Shown: positions 5,614 through 6,405 of the stretch, in pieces
How positions within the stretch are numbered: the first letter of the stretch is position 1
How the letters are laid out: each line of letters opens with the position of its first letter
From: Rubrivivax sp.
Lineage (GTDB): Bacteria; Pseudomonadota; Gammaproteobacteria; Burkholderiales; Burkholderiaceae
Direction: 5' to 3'
Assembly: GCA_004211235.1 (NCBI GenBank)
Contig: SEEY01000233.1
Span: 1 to 6,405, forward strand
DNA: 6,405 nucleotides
Notes under the pieces: model-generated
Seen by the model: only the letters and a program-made list of their open reading frames with translations
Told to the model about the DNA's origin: nothing
Database searches by the model: none
Program-made: the position numbers and the translations under genes

Positions 5614-6199
5614 TGCACTGCTGACCTGGCTGTGCAGCTATCTGCTGCACAGCAGCCTGCTGATCGGGGCCCTGTGGGCGGCCGAGCGCGCCGGCTGGCT
5701 GGCGAAGCTGGCCAACGGTACACAGGAGACGCTGTGGCGCCTGGCCCTGCTCGGCGGCCTGTTGAGTGCCAGCCTGCCGCTGCTTTCTGCCGTGCCCGCC
5801 GTGCCTGCGGTGCCGTCCGCATCACCCGCGCGGTCCGCTCCGTTCCTCGCCTCGCGGCCAGAGCCGGCAGTCGTCACAGTCGATGCGCTCCCGCCCGCCA
5901 GCGTGGCGGCGCTGTCGCCGGCCGGCGCGCGCCCTGGTGCCCAGCTCGGCGCCTTGCCGATCACGGCGAGCCTGGCGCCCACGGCGACCGACGTGGCGGT
6001 GGGCTTCGTCGCGGTCTGGCTGCTCGGCGCCGTGCTGATGCTGGCCGCGCTGACACTGCAATGGGCCTGGCTGCGCCGCGTCGTGCGGCGCCTGCCCGCG
6101 CTGGCCGACCCACGCTGGCAGGCTCTGGCAGCGAGCGTGTGTGCGGACATGGCCGTGCGGCGTCCGTCGCTGCGCCACGCCCGCCCGGGCTGGGCCAGC
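5606..6199 (+). CDS. M56-family (BlaR1-type) membrane metalloprotease, N-terminal part, broken by fold-back
   Basis: Encodes the sensor/antirepressor partner of the repressor just upstream. The 198 authentic residues hold transmembrane helices at about 5-26 (LLTWLCSYLLHSSLLIGALW), 43-61 (LWRLALLGGLLSASLPLL) and 132-155 (VGFVAVWLLGAVLMLAAL), with an Ala/Pro-rich linker (62-128) between the second and third. RRLPALADPRWQALAASVC then begins the cytoplasmic protease domain. Family members respond to a signal, often beta-lactam or cell-wall stress, and cause cleavage of the repressor. At 6199 the frame enters an inverted copy of the gene itself. The plus-strand frame stays open to the window edge but encodes antisense residues (SWPSTARASSSG and on) unlike any M56 protein. 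The true continuation, through GHELA, can be read on the minus strand (see 6193-6405). Start: SD GGGAGG and the 8-base overlap with the repressor gene. Confidence 0.85.
5629..5653 (+). repeat. Perfect 10-bp hairpin in the first codons of the M56 gene
   Basis: GCTGTGCAGC (5629-5638) and GCTGCACAGC (5644-5653) are exact reverse complements around the loop TATCT, covering codons 8-16. In mRNA it would form a stable stem shortly after the start codon. It may only reflect the leucine/serine/cysteine codons chosen there, or may slow translation; the latter is inference. Confidence 0.6.
6083..6199 (+). repeat. Left arm of a 117-bp perfect inverted repeat
   Basis: Every base from 6083 to 6199 is the reverse complement of 6405 to 6289 (position x pairs with 12488 minus x), with no mismatch seen over 117 bases. 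This arm lies in frame in the M56 gene (residues 160-198) and looks authentic, because the protein reads continuously from the start codon to here. Confidence 0.95.
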
Positions 6200-6405
6200 T
6201 CATGGCCGAGCACGGCGCGCGCCTCGTCATCGGGCAGGTCCAGGCACCAGGCCGGCAGGCAGAGCACGCGGCCGGGCGCCAGCAGCGGGCTGGCCCAGCC
6301 CGGGCGGGCGTGGCGCAGCGACGGACGCCGCACGGCCATGTCCGCACACACGCTCGCTGCCAGAGCCTGCCAGCGTGGGTCGGCCAGCGCGGGCAGGCGC
6401 CGCAC
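6193..6405 (-). pseudogene. Inverted partial copy of the M56 gene, including its HELA zinc motif
   Basis: Reading the minus strand from 6405 gives residues 160-230 of the same M56 protein in the correct frame. It repeats VRRLPALADPRWQALAAS to GWAS, then continues with sequence missing from the plus-strand copy: PLLAPGRVLCLPAWCLDLP (199-217) and DDEARAVLGHELA (218-230). AVLxHELAH is the zinc-binding signature of M56 peptidases. The next bases are CA and then CCCGGG, where a histidine codon (CAC/CAT) would be expected, so the copy breaks off exactly at the turn point. It has no start of its own and is best seen as a fold-back copy, not a second gene. Confidence 0.88.
6289..6405 (-). repeat. Right arm of the 117-bp inverted repeat, at the window edge
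   Basis: Exact reverse complement of 6083-6199. It reaches the final base of the window, so the arms may be longer than can be seen. The 89-base spacer (6200-6288) is also M56 coding sequence in antisense. Confidence 0.95.

Noticed and set aside
6200..6405. Plus-strand continuation of the M56 reading frame to the window edge
   Set aside because: It is open but is the antisense of the same gene's fold-back copy; the encoded residues do not resemble an M56 domain.
6083..6405. The terminal inverted repeat as an insertion sequence or transposon end
   Set aside because: Arms and spacer are all M56 coding sequence. There is no transposase and no target-site duplication, and the geometry fits a fold-back copy.

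Overview
The window is a GC-rich (roughly two-thirds G+C) chromosomal segment from a Gram-negative bacterium. Three things point to a Pseudomonadota host, probably beta- or gammaproteobacterial: a PEP-CTERM sorting signal, a lipoprotein with a classical lipobox, and a BlaI/M56 regulatory pair of the type common in that phylum. No ribosomal or phylogenetic marker is present, so the placement is inference.

Layout. On the minus strand at the left edge is the start of a small lipoprotein gene (1-176, running off the window). Upstream of it, same strand, is a secreted YCII-related protein gene (232-689) that carries an apparent one-base deletion near 339. A 400-base gap (690-1089) separates these from the plus-strand genes. 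A PEP-CTERM protein with a PPC-like beta-sandwich (1090-1866) overlaps by 8 bases a large secreted subtilisin-family protease (1859-4948, 1029 aa, inhibitor I9 / S8 / PA / S8 / beta domains). The two are probably translationally coupled. The unit ends at a textbook intrinsic terminator (5011-5042). Next comes a BlaI/MecI-family repressor gene (5209-5613), preceded by a near-perfect BlaI-type operator and a second, imperfect copy. It overlaps by 8 bases an M56 (BlaR1-type) metalloprotease sensor gene starting at 5606.

The main anomaly is the right end. Bases 6083-6199 recur as an exact reverse complement at 6289-6405 (117 bp arms, 89 bp spacer), up to the last base of the window. The authentic M56 reading frame stops being plausible at 6199. 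Its continuation, including the zinc-binding HELA motif, is found on the opposite strand, read back from 6288 to 6191. A 9-base microhomology at the turn point makes a fold-back template-switch chimera (amplification or assembly artefact) the simplest explanation; a real inverted duplication is the alternative.

Functionally, the centre of the window is a secretion/proteolysis module: an envelope-sorted PPC-like protein made together with a subtilase that carries no sorting signal of its own. The right end is a self-contained, probably autoregulated BlaI-M56 switch, separated from the protease by the terminator.
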